In this document: positions 46,768 through 56,028 of the stretch, piece by piece
How the letters are laid out: every line of letters starts with the position of its first letter
Numbering within the stretch: position 1 is the first letter of the stretch
Assembly (NCBI RefSeq): GCF_947496985.1
Contig: NZ_CANMEZ010000007.1
Span: 186,001 to 250,000, forward strand
Direction of reading: 5' to 3'
DNA: 64,000 nt
Source: an uncultured Kordia sp.
GTDB lineage: Bacteria; Bacteroidota; Bacteroidia; Flavobacteriales; Flavobacteriaceae
Notes under the pieces: model-generated
Told to the model about the DNA's origin: nothing
Databases searched by the model: none
Seen by the model: the letters and a program-made list of their open reading frames with translations, nothing else
Made by a program: the position numbers and the translations under genes

Positions 46768-48438
46768 ATGAGTACGCTACTATCAATTCAAAATTTGAGT
46801 ATTTCTTTTAAAGAAAATGAAGTTATCCATGGAATTTCGTATGCACTTTCTGAGAATAAAATTTTAGGGATTGTTGGCGAATCTGGAAGTGGGAAATCAG
46901 TTTCTTCATTGGCTATATTAGGTTTATTACCAAAGAAAAACACCTCCATTACTGGGCAAATTATCTATGATAATCAGAATTTAATTTCTTTACAGAATAA
47001 AGAGTTTCTACGCATTCGCGGGAATGAAATTTCAATGATTTTTCAGGAACCTATGAGTTCTTTAAATCCTTCAATGACTTGTGGTAAGCAAGTTGAAGAA
47101 GTATTACTACAACACAAACAATCAACCAAGAAAAATGTAAAAGAAACTGTATTATCTTTATTTGAAAAGGTAAAACTTCCAAGAGTTGCTCAAATGTACA
47201 GCGCATATCCACATCAATTGAGTGGTGGGCAAAAGCAACGTGTCATGATTGCTATGGCAATTGCTTGTAAACCAAAGATATTGATTGCTGATGAACCCAC
47301 AACTGCTTTAGATGTAACGGTTCAGAAAGAAATTATTTTATTGTTGAAAGAACTGCAGCAGGAAACTAACATGGGGATTATTTTTATTTCACATGATTTG
47401 TCGTTGGTGAGTGAAATTGCCGATGAAATTGTTGTAATGTATAAAGGTGATATTGTAGAAGCTGGAAAAACAGCAAATCTTTTTTCAAATCCAACTCATG
47501 AATACACTAAGGCTTTATTGAAGTCAAAACCATCATTAGCAGTTCGTTTGAAACGACTTCCAACCATTCAAGATGTATTGGCTGGTACTGTTTCGGATAC
47601 GGTAGTAAGTGACACAGAACGTGCAAAACACCACGAGTCCATTTACGCGAAAGCGCCATTATTAAAGGTAAAGAATGTATCAAAATCATTTTTTAGCAAC
47701 GCAGGTATCTTTGGAAAATCTACGGAAGTGAAAGCTGTAGACGACGTTAGTTTTTCATTGTATGAAGGTGAAACCCTTGGTTTGGTTGGCGAATCAGGTT
47801 GTGGAAAATCTACTTTAGGAAATACTATTTTACAGTTACACAAAGCTACCGAAGGACAGATTTTATATAAAGGACAAGATATTACGAAATTGCCTGCCGC
47901 TGCTATTAGAAGTTTACGAAAGGAGATACAAATTATTTTTCAAGATCCGTTTGCTTCTTTAAATCCAAGAATTCCTATTGGGAATGCTATTTTAGAACCA
48001 ATGAAAGTGCATGACTTGTACGCAAATGATGCAGAACGAAAGGAAAAAGTACTCGAATTGCTAGAACGCGTTGGACTTGACGCTTCGTATTATAGTAGAT
48101 ATCCGCATGAATTTTCGGGTGGACAGCGCCAACGTATTGGAATTGCACGCACTATTGCATTGCAGCCTAAGTTGATTATTTGTGATGAATCGGTTTCTGC
48201 ACTAGATATTTCGGTACAGGCACAAGTATTGAACTTGTTGAACGAACTGAAAGATAATTTTGGTTTTACCTATATTTTTATTTCACATGATTTAGCTGTC
48301 GTTAAATACATTTCAGATCAATTATTAGTGATGAATGCTGGGCAAATTGAAGAATTGGGCGAAGCTGACACTATTTATGCAAATCCTAAATCAAACTACA
48401 CACAAACGTTAATTGACGCTATTCCTAAGGGGATTTAA
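46768..48438 (+). CDS. Fused dipeptide/oligopeptide ABC transporter ATPase (two nucleotide-binding domains)
   Basis: A 556-aa protein with two complete ABC ATPase domains. The first (about 1-255) has Walker A GESGSGKS, signature LSGGQKQR, Walker B LIADEPTTALD. The second (about 295-556) has GESGCGKS, FSGGQRQR and IICDESVSALD. Both end with the oligopeptide-type tail (SNPTHEYTKALL, ANPKSNYTQTLIDAIP). It corresponds to DppD and DppF in one chain, as in YejF. The permease and binding protein are not in the window, so transport would need partners elsewhere. Confidence 0.93.
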   Translation: MSTLLSIQNLSISFKENEVIHGISYALSENKILGIVGESGSGKSVSSLAILGLLPKKNTSITGQIIYDNQNLISLQNKEFLRIRGNEISMIFQEPMSSLNPSMTCGKQVEEVLLQHKQSTKKNVKETVLSLFEKVKLPRVAQMYSAYPHQLSGGQKQRVMIAMAIACKPKILIADEPTTALDVTVQKEIILLLKELQQETNMGIIFISHDLSLVSEIADEIVVMYKGDIVEAGKTANLFSNPTHEYTKALLKSKPSLAVRLKRLPTIQDVLAGTVSDTVVSDTERAKHHESIYAKAPLLKVKNVSKSFFSNAGIFGKSTEVKAVDDVSFSLYEGETLGLVGESGCGKSTLGNTILQLHKATEGQILYKGQDITKLPAAAIRSLRKEIQIIFQDPFASLNPRIPIGNAILEPMKVHDLYANDAERKEKVLELLERVGLDASYYSRYPHEFSGGQRQRIGIARTIALQPKLIICDESVSALDISVQAQVLNLLNELKDNFGFTYIFISHDLAVVKYISDQLLVMNAGQIEELGEADTIYANPKSNYTQTLIDAIPKGI

Positions 48439-48532
48439 TTCCCATGTATTTCCTTTACTTAAAATAGTGTTTTTACCGTGTAAATCGGTTTTCTATGAGT
48501 GCACCTTTGTACCGAACAAAAAATAGAAAATC

Positions 48533-48721
48533 ATGAAAAAACAATTAGTAAACAATTTGTCTTTGAACAAAAAAACGGTTTCAAGTTTAGCTACATTAAA
48601 AGAGTTAAAAGGTGGAGCTACTGCCACAACCACACCTATTAAACCTCAAAACCCTAATCCGATACCTGCTAGTTTTATTCCACGTTGTCATAGCAAATAT
48701 GTAGTATGTCCTTTTTGGTAG
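48533..48721 (+). CDS. GG-leader peptide precursor, 62 aa, two cysteines
   Basis: MKKQLVNNLSLNKKTVSSL followed by ATLKELKGG is the leader layout of Bacteroidetes class I lanthipeptide/GG natural product precursors (LNNLSLNKKTVSxL ... GG). The core after GG is Thr/Pro-rich and ends with RCHSKYVVCPFW: two cysteines six apart and aromatic C-terminal residues. This resembles the 32582 peptide, which ends in a Cys pair and WWP. A terminator follows at 48759. No maturation enzyme is adjacent. Confidence 0.8.
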   Translation: MKKQLVNNLSLNKKTVSSLATLKELKGGATATTTPIKPQNPNPIPASFIPRCHSKYVVCPFW

Positions 48722-48758
48722 ATTACCAGAAGTGACCGTTTTAAATTTATTTTCAAAG

Positions 48759-48787
48759 AGCAGAAGAGTATTGTTATTTCTTCTGCT
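48759..48787 (+). terminator. Terminator of the 62-aa peptide gene
   Basis: AGCAGAAGA (48759-48767) pairs with TCTTCTGCT (48779-48787) across an 11-nt loop and is followed by TTTT. It makes the peptide gene monocistronic. Confidence 0.75.
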
Positions 48788-48913
48788 TTTTATATGCTTT
48801 TAAAAGTTATTACTACTTTCAATATCCTTTTAGAAACTTAAACAACTATTTCAGAAATTCTTGCAAACAACACGTATTCCCTTTTAGTAGGTTTAGTGAG
48901 AAAATTAATAATC

Positions 48914-49159
48914 ATGAAAAAAAGGAAAATCAACAACTTATCACTAAACAAAAAAACAGTTTCTAAGTTAATATTAGAAGGAAACATTAATGGTGGCGGA
49001 TATATATCTATGTTTTGCCCATCTGGAACTCCGGATTGCATTACAAAATCGCACATATTTGTTTGTTGTCCAGAACAACCAGCGCCTGAGCCAGCTCCAA
49101 CACCTTATTCTGATCCTGCTATTTGTACTGGAGGATGGGGAGAGTGTCCAATTATTTAA
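48914..49159 (+). CDS. GG-leader peptide precursor, 81 aa, six cysteines
   Basis: From the ATG at 48914 (the GTG at 48896 is unlikely) the leader reads MKKRKINNLSLNKKTVSKL, then ILEGNINGGG. The core has six cysteines: FCPS, PDCI, a CC pair, ICTG and ECP. A Pro-Glu-Pro-Ala tract (PEQPAPEPAPTP) separates the first four cysteines from the last two. Such a cysteine load suggests disulfides or thioether bridges. Terminator at 49189. The leader is near identical in style to the 62-aa gene upstream, but the two are separate units. Confidence 0.8.
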   Translation: MKKRKINNLSLNKKTVSKLILEGNINGGGYISMFCPSGTPDCITKSHIFVCCPEQPAPEPAPTPYSDPAICTGGWGECPII

Positions 49160-49188
49160 ACAATTAAATTGAAAAATTAATAAGGCTG

Positions 49189-49220
49189 CCTGAAATTTAT
49201 TGTTTTTAGACAGCCTTATT
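49189..49220 (+). terminator. Terminator of the 81-aa peptide gene
   Basis: AATAAGGCTG (49189-49198) and CAGCCTTATT (49211-49220) form a perfect 10-bp stem followed by a T-rich tract. Confidence 0.85.
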
Positions 49221-49369
49221 TTTTATATTTCGGTTTGAATGAAGATTGTTTAATTACTATTTAGAAATTAAGAAAGCTTATTCAAAAGTTCAGTCTGACA
49301 TTTTAGAAATATCTTATTTTTCGTACGTGATTTCTTTATAGTTTGAATTCTTAATCAAAATTATTCAAC

Positions 49370-49618
49370 ATGAAAAAAAAGAATTTAAAAAGTTTACGAT
49401 TAAAAAAAAGTGTCATTTCTAATTTTAAAACTACGTATGGTGGCGCTCAAAATGCTCAAAACGCAGCAGCAGCATCTGACGGACCAACTACTTGTCAGGT
49501 TTGTGATGTAGAGCCATTAACAGCAGCTAAAGGTTGCGACTTTCCTACAATTGGCTGGGATGATGGTTGGTATTGCTTAAGTTGGACAAGTCCTGATGCA
49601 TGGTGTGGCGGACGTTAG
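49370..49618 (+). CDS. GG-leader peptide precursor, 82 aa, five cysteines
   Basis: MKKKNLKSLRLKKSVISNF, then KTTYGG, is the same leader type. The core has an Ala/Gln-rich stretch (AQNAQNAAAAS) followed by a Trp/Cys-rich region with CQVC, GCDF, YCLSW and WCGGR (five cysteines, four Trp). A TATAGTTTG box lies about 30 nt upstream, one base longer than the usual -7 spacing. A terminator at 49638 ends the transcript. Next on the same strand is a methyltransferase gene, but the terminator separates them. Confidence 0.8.
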   Translation: MKKKNLKSLRLKKSVISNFKTTYGGAQNAQNAAAASDGPTTCQVCDVEPLTAAKGCDFPTIGWDDGWYCLSWTSPDAWCGGR

Positions 49619-49637
49619 TATTTTTTTAAAATATATT

Positions 49638-49661
49638 AAAAGTGAGTTAAAGCTCACTTTT
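49638..49661 (+). terminator. Terminator of the 82-aa peptide gene
   Basis: AAAAGTGAG (49638-49646) pairs with CTCACTTTT (49653-49661) over a 6-nt loop and is followed by a T/C-rich run. Confidence 0.8.
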
Positions 49662-49702
49662 TCTTTTTTTCTACATTTGAAAAATATGTATCTTTAAGAG
49701 AT

Positions 49703-51262
49703 ATGACTTTAACTAGAGAACAAAAACGTGCATTCCGTTCATTATTATTTAAACACCAAGACGGAATTGCCATTACATCCATTATTGCTACCTTAGAACA
49801 TCACGGCGTTTTTAATTTTTTAACGAACAACACTATTACTTCCGTTGCTAGTATTCTTAAAGAATTTCCTCAATTTCATGCAGGTTATGTTAATGTTGCG
49901 TTGCGTAGTTTGGCTTCACAAGGCATACTAATATATAAAGTTACACCGGAAGAAATACAGATACATACAAACGCAAAGTTTACTGCTTTTACAGCGCATG
50001 TTTCGCATTATTTACATTTTAACAGCTTGTTTGCATCTTATTATGAAATGCTGAAAAAGCCTTTTGCTTTTCCTATAGCTACTATTGAAAAGTTAACTGC
50101 ATTTGCTTCTTATTTGTCTTCTGAGAAGAAGAATTTACACAACGACATATATTTCCAAGAAGAGATTGCTATGCATTTGGAAGGTGTTTTGTTAGCGCCT
50201 TTGTTAGTTTATTTAGGATATAATGCTGACTTAGAAAATATAGATTCATATACTTTTTTAGAAGATACATCTGTTCAAGAATTATTTCGTTTGTTAGATT
50301 TATATGATGGGAATTCATTGACAAAAAAAGGCACTTTTCTGTTTACTAAGAGTTATGCGTATGGTGTTACTGTTTCGTACACACCAATTATGCGGCATAT
50401 GGAAACGTATTTGACAGGAGATTTTCTTCCGTTTTTTCAGCAAGATCGTTTAGGGAATGAACAACATGTATTTAGAGGTATCAATGTTTGGGGAAGTGGC
50501 GGAAGTCATGCAACCTATTTTAATAAGTTTGATGCCGTACTTGTGGATATTTTTAATAAACCACTAGCTGAGCAACCAAAAGGAATTATTGATGTCGGTT
50601 GTGGAAATGGTGCTTTGTTAGAACATATTTTTGATTTAATTTGGAATCAAACTCAACGCAGAGATGATCTGAGTAACAACAAATTAATTTTAGTAGGTGC
50701 AGATTACAATAAAGAAGCCTTATTGAGTACCAAACGAAATTTAGAAAAAGCCAACGTTTGGGCGGAAGTTGTTTGGGGCGATATTGGAAATCCTGCGGAG
50801 ATTGATCAAAAACTACAATCGCTTTACAATGTAAAACTGGAAGAGTTATTAAATGTGCGTTCTTTTTTAGATCATAATCGTCCGTTTAATATCCCTACGG
50901 GGACATATACTGGTGACTTATTGTCTACAGGAGCGTTTTCACATCGTGGAAAATTATTACACAATAATGACGTTGCACAAAGCTTGATAGAACATTTCCA
51001 GAAATGGAAACCGTATATTAAAAACCACGGATTATTATTTATAGAGTTGCATACGGTTTCACCAACTACAGTTGCTGTAAATTTGGGTAAAACACCTTGT
51101 ACAGCATATGATGTAACGCATGGTTTTTCTGATCAGTATATTGTGGAATTGGAAGTGTTTTTAGATGCAATTGCGAAAGCAGGAATTAAGATTGATCCGA
51201 CACATTCGTATCGTTTTCCAAGCGATGAAATTTCTACCATTAGTATTAATTTGATACAATAA
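49703..51262 (+). CDS. Class I SAM-dependent methyltransferase (AprA/PKS-associated type)
   Basis: A 519-aa soluble enzyme. An N-terminal helical region (1-250) precedes a Rossmann domain with motif I IIDVGCGNGALLEH (295-308, VGCGNG 297-302) and an acidic loop VGADYNKEAL. It also has NVRSFLDHNRPFNIPTG (about 384-400) and YDVTHGFSDQYIVELEVF, which recall the C-methyltransferases of polyketide synthases (AprA-like). Here it is free-standing, without ketosynthase or carrier domains. Its position after the precursor peptides is suggestive, but the terminator between them argues against an operon. Confidence 0.78.
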   Translation: MTLTREQKRAFRSLLFKHQDGIAITSIIATLEHHGVFNFLTNNTITSVASILKEFPQFHAGYVNVALRSLASQGILIYKVTPEEIQIHTNAKFTAFTAHVSHYLHFNSLFASYYEMLKKPFAFPIATIEKLTAFASYLSSEKKNLHNDIYFQEEIAMHLEGVLLAPLLVYLGYNADLENIDSYTFLEDTSVQELFRLLDLYDGNSLTKKGTFLFTKSYAYGVTVSYTPIMRHMETYLTGDFLPFFQQDRLGNEQHVFRGINVWGSGGSHATYFNKFDAVLVDIFNKPLAEQPKGIIDVGCGNGALLEHIFDLIWNQTQRRDDLSNNKLILVGADYNKEALLSTKRNLEKANVWAEVVWGDIGNPAEIDQKLQSLYNVKLEELLNVRSFLDHNRPFNIPTGTYTGDLLSTGAFSHRGKLLHNNDVAQSLIEHFQKWKPYIKNHGLLFIELHTVSPTTVAVNLGKTPCTAYDVTHGFSDQYIVELEVFLDAIAKAGIKIDPTHSYRFPSDEISTISINLIQ

Positions 51263-51267
51263 AAAAA

Positions 51268-51294
51268 CAACTTATTTCAATATGAAATAAGTTG
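51268..51294. terminator. Bidirectional terminator between methyltransferase and FG-GAP protein
   Basis: CAACTTATTTCA (51268-51279), a 3-nt loop and TGAAATAAGTTG (51283-51294) pair perfectly. T-rich tracts lie on both sides, between two converging genes. Confidence 0.85.
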
Positions 51295-51321
51295 CTCTTT
51301 TGTTAATTATTTTTTTAATAT

Positions 51322-54228
51322 TTAGTTGATCGTCTTTATAATTTTTTTGTCTGATCCGTTTTCAATACTAAAAATATACATTCCGCTATTTAGTTTTGAA
51401 CGCGCTATTTGAATAGATTTTTCAAATTGTTCACTTAGTAATAAGCGTCCTGTGATGTCGTATACTTTTAAGATAGACGTATCTACTTTTTGATTTTTTA
51501 CAGATAGTGTTAGTGCTTCTTCGCCAGACACTAGCATGGCATTGAACGGAGTTGTTACAATTTGTGCATTGAATCTTGTGGTGTTTGCAGCTCTTGAACT
51601 TGCTCCTCCTGGACAGTGAATTCTGTTTCTACGTAAGGTAGTAATCAGATTTACATCATCTCCATTATGATTGATCGAGGATTTTAGTTGCATTACACCT
51701 GCACTATTTTCTATACAACGATATACCGTATTGATAAATCCTACTAATAATTCATCAACACCGTCACCATCAAAATCTCCAGCGCTTAAACCGCTACATG
51801 GCTGATTTCCGCTGTAAAAATTTTGTTCAAAAGTCATATAACCCGTAGTTTCATCTTCTTCATATATGGAAATTTTTTTGTTGTTAAAAGCTATGACTAA
51901 TTCATCTTCTCCATCTAAATTAAAATCTCCGGCTTCTAAATGGGTTGGTAAAATGAAACTATTTTGGTAAAAGTTTTCACTTGTATCAGTTACAAGATTA
52001 TTTGTATTGCTATTTGCATTAATGCTATCATCTTTATATCTGGTTACAGTTCCATCACTGAATGCTACAATTAATTCATCTTTACTGTCTTCATTAAAGT
52101 TTCCAACTTCAATATGTAATGGATATACTGTTGCATCACTAAATATTATATCGCCTTGTATTATATTTCCTGTTGAATTTTGATGATATCTAGTAATTGT
52201 ATTGAGTAAGCCACCACTATTTACTACGATGAGTTCATCCACACTATCACCATTAAAATCACCTACTTCCATATGTGTTACCGCTGCCCCTAAATAAAAA
52301 GTATCATTTTCAACAAGTTGCCCTACATTATTTTCTCCATATTTTTTCATTTTATTATCACTAAAAGTCACTATTAATTCATCAATACCGTTGCCATTAA
52401 AATCGCCTGCCACTAACTTTTCAGACTTTATAGTACCTCCATTAGTACTGTATATTAGTGTTGGAGTATCCATAAATCCAGCACTATTTTCTCTATATCT
52501 ATATGTGTTTCCTCCATCAAAAGTGATGATTAGTTCATCACTTCCATTTCCGTTAAAATCGCCTGAAAGCATATCCACAGCTTCTTGGTTATGCGAATAA
52601 ATAGCTTCATTAAAATCTAATGTAAGCGTAGTATTTTCTTTATGAGAAACTATGGTAGCTGTATTTGTATCATCAAATTTAAAAGCGGCAACTGCTTTAT
52701 CTTTCGATCTGTTTTTTTGAATGTTATTTAAATTTTTTCTGTTTAGATATAATGAGAGATCATATAATTGCTCATATGGAAGATTTTTATACCCTGATCC
52801 ACTTGGTCCTCCACCAACATTAATAATTTCTCGCGTTAGCCCAGCAATTAATGCATCTAAAATTTCTTGTTCTGCTGTAGGCAAACCATCTAAATAGTTT
52901 CTAGATAAAATAAGACTTCTTAAAAATCCAATCCCTACAGAACGTTTAGGAAAGAACACTATATAATCGTTGAGACCGTCTGACATATTTATTCTAGGAT
53001 TACTACCATTTACAAATGTATCAACAAGACAATCTGTAAGGTCGGCCTCTCTATGGTATTTTGTAATTCTTCCAAGATTGGTGAGCCTCGTTTGTTGTTG
53101 TCCAGTTCCGGTAACAAGTGGATTAAATGGGTTTTCTATATGAGTAGTTTGCCCATCATAATCAATAACATGATTGATAGAAGCTACTAAATGTTTTCTA
53201 GTTTTATCTTTTAAATCCCCTTCTTCTAAGGTACTGTATAAATAAGCCAGTCCTTCTGTTATAATGGAATGATAATCTAATTCTGAATCGTGCCATTTTT
53301 GACATTCATTTAGATCAAGCAAAGTAACTCCATTAGCACTTAGGAAATAGTCTCCAATAACATATATAGCGCCATAATCTTTCCATGATCCGTCTGCTTG
53401 CTGTCCTTCATTCCAGTCTTTATCCCAATCAGGGTCTCCTCCTTCATATGGTCTTAACGGGCCTGTTTGGTCAAATAATTCTGTTGCTTTTTCCATTAAA
53501 AAATCCATGCTCCAAGCATCGTCATACAATTCATGTATACTTGTTGCCCCAATCTGCGTAAATCCAGTCATATTAAGATACTGATAATTAATTTGTTGAT
53601 ACGTATACAATGCGTGTTTTGCTTGATACACTCTATCTTCAAATTCATCACAACCTATTATTGGAACTGGTTCTCCTAAGCTATCATATAAATTTCTCAC
53701 TTCAGCAAAAACTTTTAACGCTAAAGCCGTTGGCAATGGATTTGCACTAGGGTCATCCGGAAGTTCTTCTCCTTGGTATTCTGCCGGAAAACCTCCATGC
53801 GAAAATGAACAATTAGCAGCATCTTGTGAAGGAGAGTAGTCGGTACATTGTTCTCCTAAAAATAAATCAAAAAACTTAGCTATTTGATCTTTTTGGTCAT
53901 TTGCCTCTAGCGTAGCTCCTTGATTACTGTAGTAATAATACAGTTGGATATGTGCTAATATTCTTTTTGAATAGTATACACTTACAACTCCTCGAAAATG
54001 ATTTTCAAAAGCTTCTCCTTGATGTGCATCTGGAAGTGTTGCATCTACAATTGTTCCATTTAAATAGCTAAAAATCGTGTCAATTCTGATAAGAATATTT
54101 TCATCCGAAATTTCCTCATTTCCAGGGGATTCTTGATAATACGTTCCTAATGAAGTTGGAATGTCATGAATTTCTTGCGAAAAACAGACTGTGGTGATTA
54201 ATAAAAAAATAAAGAAGATTTTTTTCAT
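51322..54228 (-). CDS. T9SS-secreted FG-GAP-type repeat protein with large N-terminal domain
   Basis: A 968-aa secreted protein with signal peptide MKKIFFIFLLITTVCFSQ. Residues about 20-530 are a helical, Asp/Tyr-rich region without a recognised motif; no HExxH or other catalytic site was seen. Residues about 550-870 contain six FG-GAP-like repeats of the form GDFNGNGxDELIxxF (calcium-binding propeller blades). The last 75 residues form a T9SS sorting domain (LKVYDITGRLLLSEQFEKS ... LNSGMYIFSIENGSDKKIIKTIN). Likely a surface-exposed or secreted adhesin or binding protein. It is followed 26 nt downstream by the S41 peptidase gene on the transcript's upstream side (54255), so both are probably one unit. 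Confidence 0.85.
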   Translation of the reverse strand: MKKIFFIFLLITTVCFSQEIHDIPTSLGTYYQESPGNEEISDENILIRIDTIFSYLNGTIVDATLPDAHQGEAFENHFRGVVSVYYSKRILAHIQLYYYYSNQGATLEANDQKDQIAKFFDLFLGEQCTDYSPSQDAANCSFSHGGFPAEYQGEELPDDPSANPLPTALALKVFAEVRNLYDSLGEPVPIIGCDEFEDRVYQAKHALYTYQQINYQYLNMTGFTQIGATSIHELYDDAWSMDFLMEKATELFDQTGPLRPYEGGDPDWDKDWNEGQQADGSWKDYGAIYVIGDYFLSANGVTLLDLNECQKWHDSELDYHSIITEGLAYLYSTLEEGDLKDKTRKHLVASINHVIDYDGQTTHIENPFNPLVTGTGQQQTRLTNLGRITKYHREADLTDCLVDTFVNGSNPRINMSDGLNDYIVFFPKRSVGIGFLRSLILSRNYLDGLPTAEQEILDALIAGLTREIINVGGGPSGSGYKNLPYEQLYDLSLYLNRKNLNNIQKNRSKDKAVAAFKFDDTNTATIVSHKENTTLTLDFNEAIYSHNQEAVDMLSGDFNGNGSDELIITFDGGNTYRYRENSAGFMDTPTLIYSTNGGTIKSEKLVAGDFNGNGIDELIVTFSDNKMKKYGENNVGQLVENDTFYLGAAVTHMEVGDFNGDSVDELIVVNSGGLLNTITRYHQNSTGNIIQGDIIFSDATVYPLHIEVGNFNEDSKDELIVAFSDGTVTRYKDDSINANSNTNNLVTDTSENFYQNSFILPTHLEAGDFNLDGEDELVIAFNNKKISIYEEDETTGYMTFEQNFYSGNQPCSGLSAGDFDGDGVDELLVGFINTVYRCIENSAGVMQLKSSINHNGDDVNLITTLRRNRIHCPGGASSRAANTTRFNAQIVTTPFNAMLVSGEEALTLSVKNQKVDTSILKVYDITGRLLLSEQFEKSIQIARSKLNSGMYIFSIENGSDKKIIKTIN

Positions 54229-54254
54229 AATTTTTATGTTTTAAAATGTTAATG

Positions 54255-55934
54255 TTAATGTGTCTTTTGAATAAGTTGCATGGTATATTCCATAACGGTA
54301 TCTACATCATTTGTATAGTCTTGGATGCTTTGTGTTACAACATAATCTGGCATCACACCTCTATCGTCAAAATTGGTATTTACCGCACTTATGTTTGTGA
54401 ATCTACCAACTGAATAGAAAACATCAGTATTGGTAAGTTTGAAACGTTTTTGACCACCTGTACAGAAATGATTTCCTCCCATTTCTTCACCAATTATTGT
54501 ACCTAATTTTAAGTCTTTTACAATGGATAACACATGACCTGATGTAGAAGCTGATTCCCCATCAATTAAAAAGTATAACTTCCCCTTGAAGTTAGATTCA
54601 AAAGGTTTAAATGATTTTTGAGCTATATCTGAGCCTTCAGCAACTTTTTTATATATAAACGCTTCTTTGGTAAGATGTCTCAACAAATGAATACCTGTAT
54701 TGCTTGGACCGCCACCATTAGATCTCATATCAATAATTAAATGCTCAATTTTTTTTGAGTTTATTTCTTGAAAACTATTACCAATAAATTCTTTAAAGAT
54801 GGAAAAACTACTTCCATAATATGCGCTATTTATAATGGTAAGTACTGCGGTATTATCGTTTACAAAATCTAAGCATAGCTCTTTACTTTCACATAGATTT
54901 GTTGGAAAATAACGAGGTTTTGGAGTATACCTAGTTAATTGTGCTAGCTTTATTGGCGTACCCTTTCCTTTAATTGTAATGGTATAGGATTTAGGAAAAT
55001 GTAGTGCATACGGAATGTAAGCAGTAAAGTAACTATTCAAAAATATCTTTTTTGTAGTTTCAATTTTCCCTTGTGATGATATGTGACGAAATATATCTTC
55101 TTTTATCTCATGGATACTTTTACCATTTATTGTAAGTATTTCACTTCCTACTTGTACGTTATTGATTAAAGGATCTGAGACATAAAATTTGTTATTGATT
55201 AGTCTTGCTTCTAAGGGAAATCGTAACGCGCTAGGTAACATTTCTCTTTCTTGATTAAAATACCATAAACTGGAATGGCCACAATTAATATTTGCTACAA
55301 TTTCACTACAACTCCAAATAAATTCACTGTAAGTAGTATTGTTTGTTATGGAAGCTTTTTTGTCTTTAACAATGCGCCAAAAATCTTCTTTTGACATAAA
55401 CTTATATGGATGTGGATTTTCAGTGGTTACTGTATTTGCCAATTCATCTAAATCATCCAAGTATTGTTGTTTTGGATAGATTTTGTAGAATTTATTTTTG
55501 TTGCGATTTTCAAAGTCTATATTCGTTATATATCGTTCCGCATTTTCATTTTTGGGATTTAACTCTAAAGATTTTCTATAATTTTTTAATGCTAGTTCTA
55601 TGTTTCCATTTAAAAAATACACTTCCCCTAGACTATCATAAGCGTTAAATGAATTTGGAAATTCGGCAACTAATAATTTAAATATTTTAATGGCGTCTTC
55701 TGTTCTGCCATCACTGAGTAATTGATACCCCAGATTGTTTAGTTCTTTTTCATCTGCAAAATTATACGCGTTGGGATTTTCATTCTTTAACTTATTATAA
55801 AAAACAATTGCAGTATCAATATCACTGTAAGAGTTTTTCACTAATGCTTCTTTTATGGATTTTTGAGTTTCTGTTTGGCAACTATTGAAAAAAAACAGCG
55901 ACAATACAAAGAGAATTATATTGTTTATTTTCAT
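54255..55934 (-). CDS. Lipoprotein with TPR and S41 peptidase domain
   Basis: A 559-aa lipoprotein (FNSC, C19). Residues about 60-145 form two or three TPR units. Residues about 160-340 contain a PDZ-like segment (VGSEILTINGKSIHEI). The S41/tail-specific protease core follows with LIIDMRSNGGGPSNTG (399-414) and the nucleophile loop DGESASTSGHVLSIV (458-472). The C-terminus DDRGVMPDYVV is typical of S41B enzymes. It would cleave unfolded or C-terminal peptides in the periplasm. It lies 26 nt upstream of the FG-GAP gene on the same strand. Confidence 0.9.
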   Translation of the reverse strand: MKINNIILFVLSLFFFNSCQTETQKSIKEALVKNSYSDIDTAIVFYNKLKNENPNAYNFADEKELNNLGYQLLSDGRTEDAIKIFKLLVAEFPNSFNAYDSLGEVYFLNGNIELALKNYRKSLELNPKNENAERYITNIDFENRNKNKFYKIYPKQQYLDDLDELANTVTTENPHPYKFMSKEDFWRIVKDKKASITNNTTYSEFIWSCSEIVANINCGHSSLWYFNQEREMLPSALRFPLEARLINNKFYVSDPLINNVQVGSEILTINGKSIHEIKEDIFRHISSQGKIETTKKIFLNSYFTAYIPYALHFPKSYTITIKGKGTPIKLAQLTRYTPKPRYFPTNLCESKELCLDFVNDNTAVLTIINSAYYGSSFSIFKEFIGNSFQEINSKKIEHLIIDMRSNGGGPSNTGIHLLRHLTKEAFIYKKVAEGSDIAQKSFKPFESNFKGKLYFLIDGESASTSGHVLSIVKDLKLGTIIGEEMGGNHFCTGGQKRFKLTNTDVFYSVGRFTNISAVNTNFDDRGVMPDYVVTQSIQDYTNDVDTVMEYTMQLIQKTH

Positions 55935-56028
55935 GCTTCTTACATTTATTTAAAAACAATTTTACATCACTTTTAATAAAAAAAGTAATTACATAAGCGT
56001 TATTTTGTACTGATTTATAAAAAAGAAC

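Noticed and set aside
48533-51262. Complete lanthipeptide cluster
   Set aside because: No LanB, LanC, LanM, radical-SAM or protease-transporter gene was found near the peptides, so only precursor-like genes are claimed.
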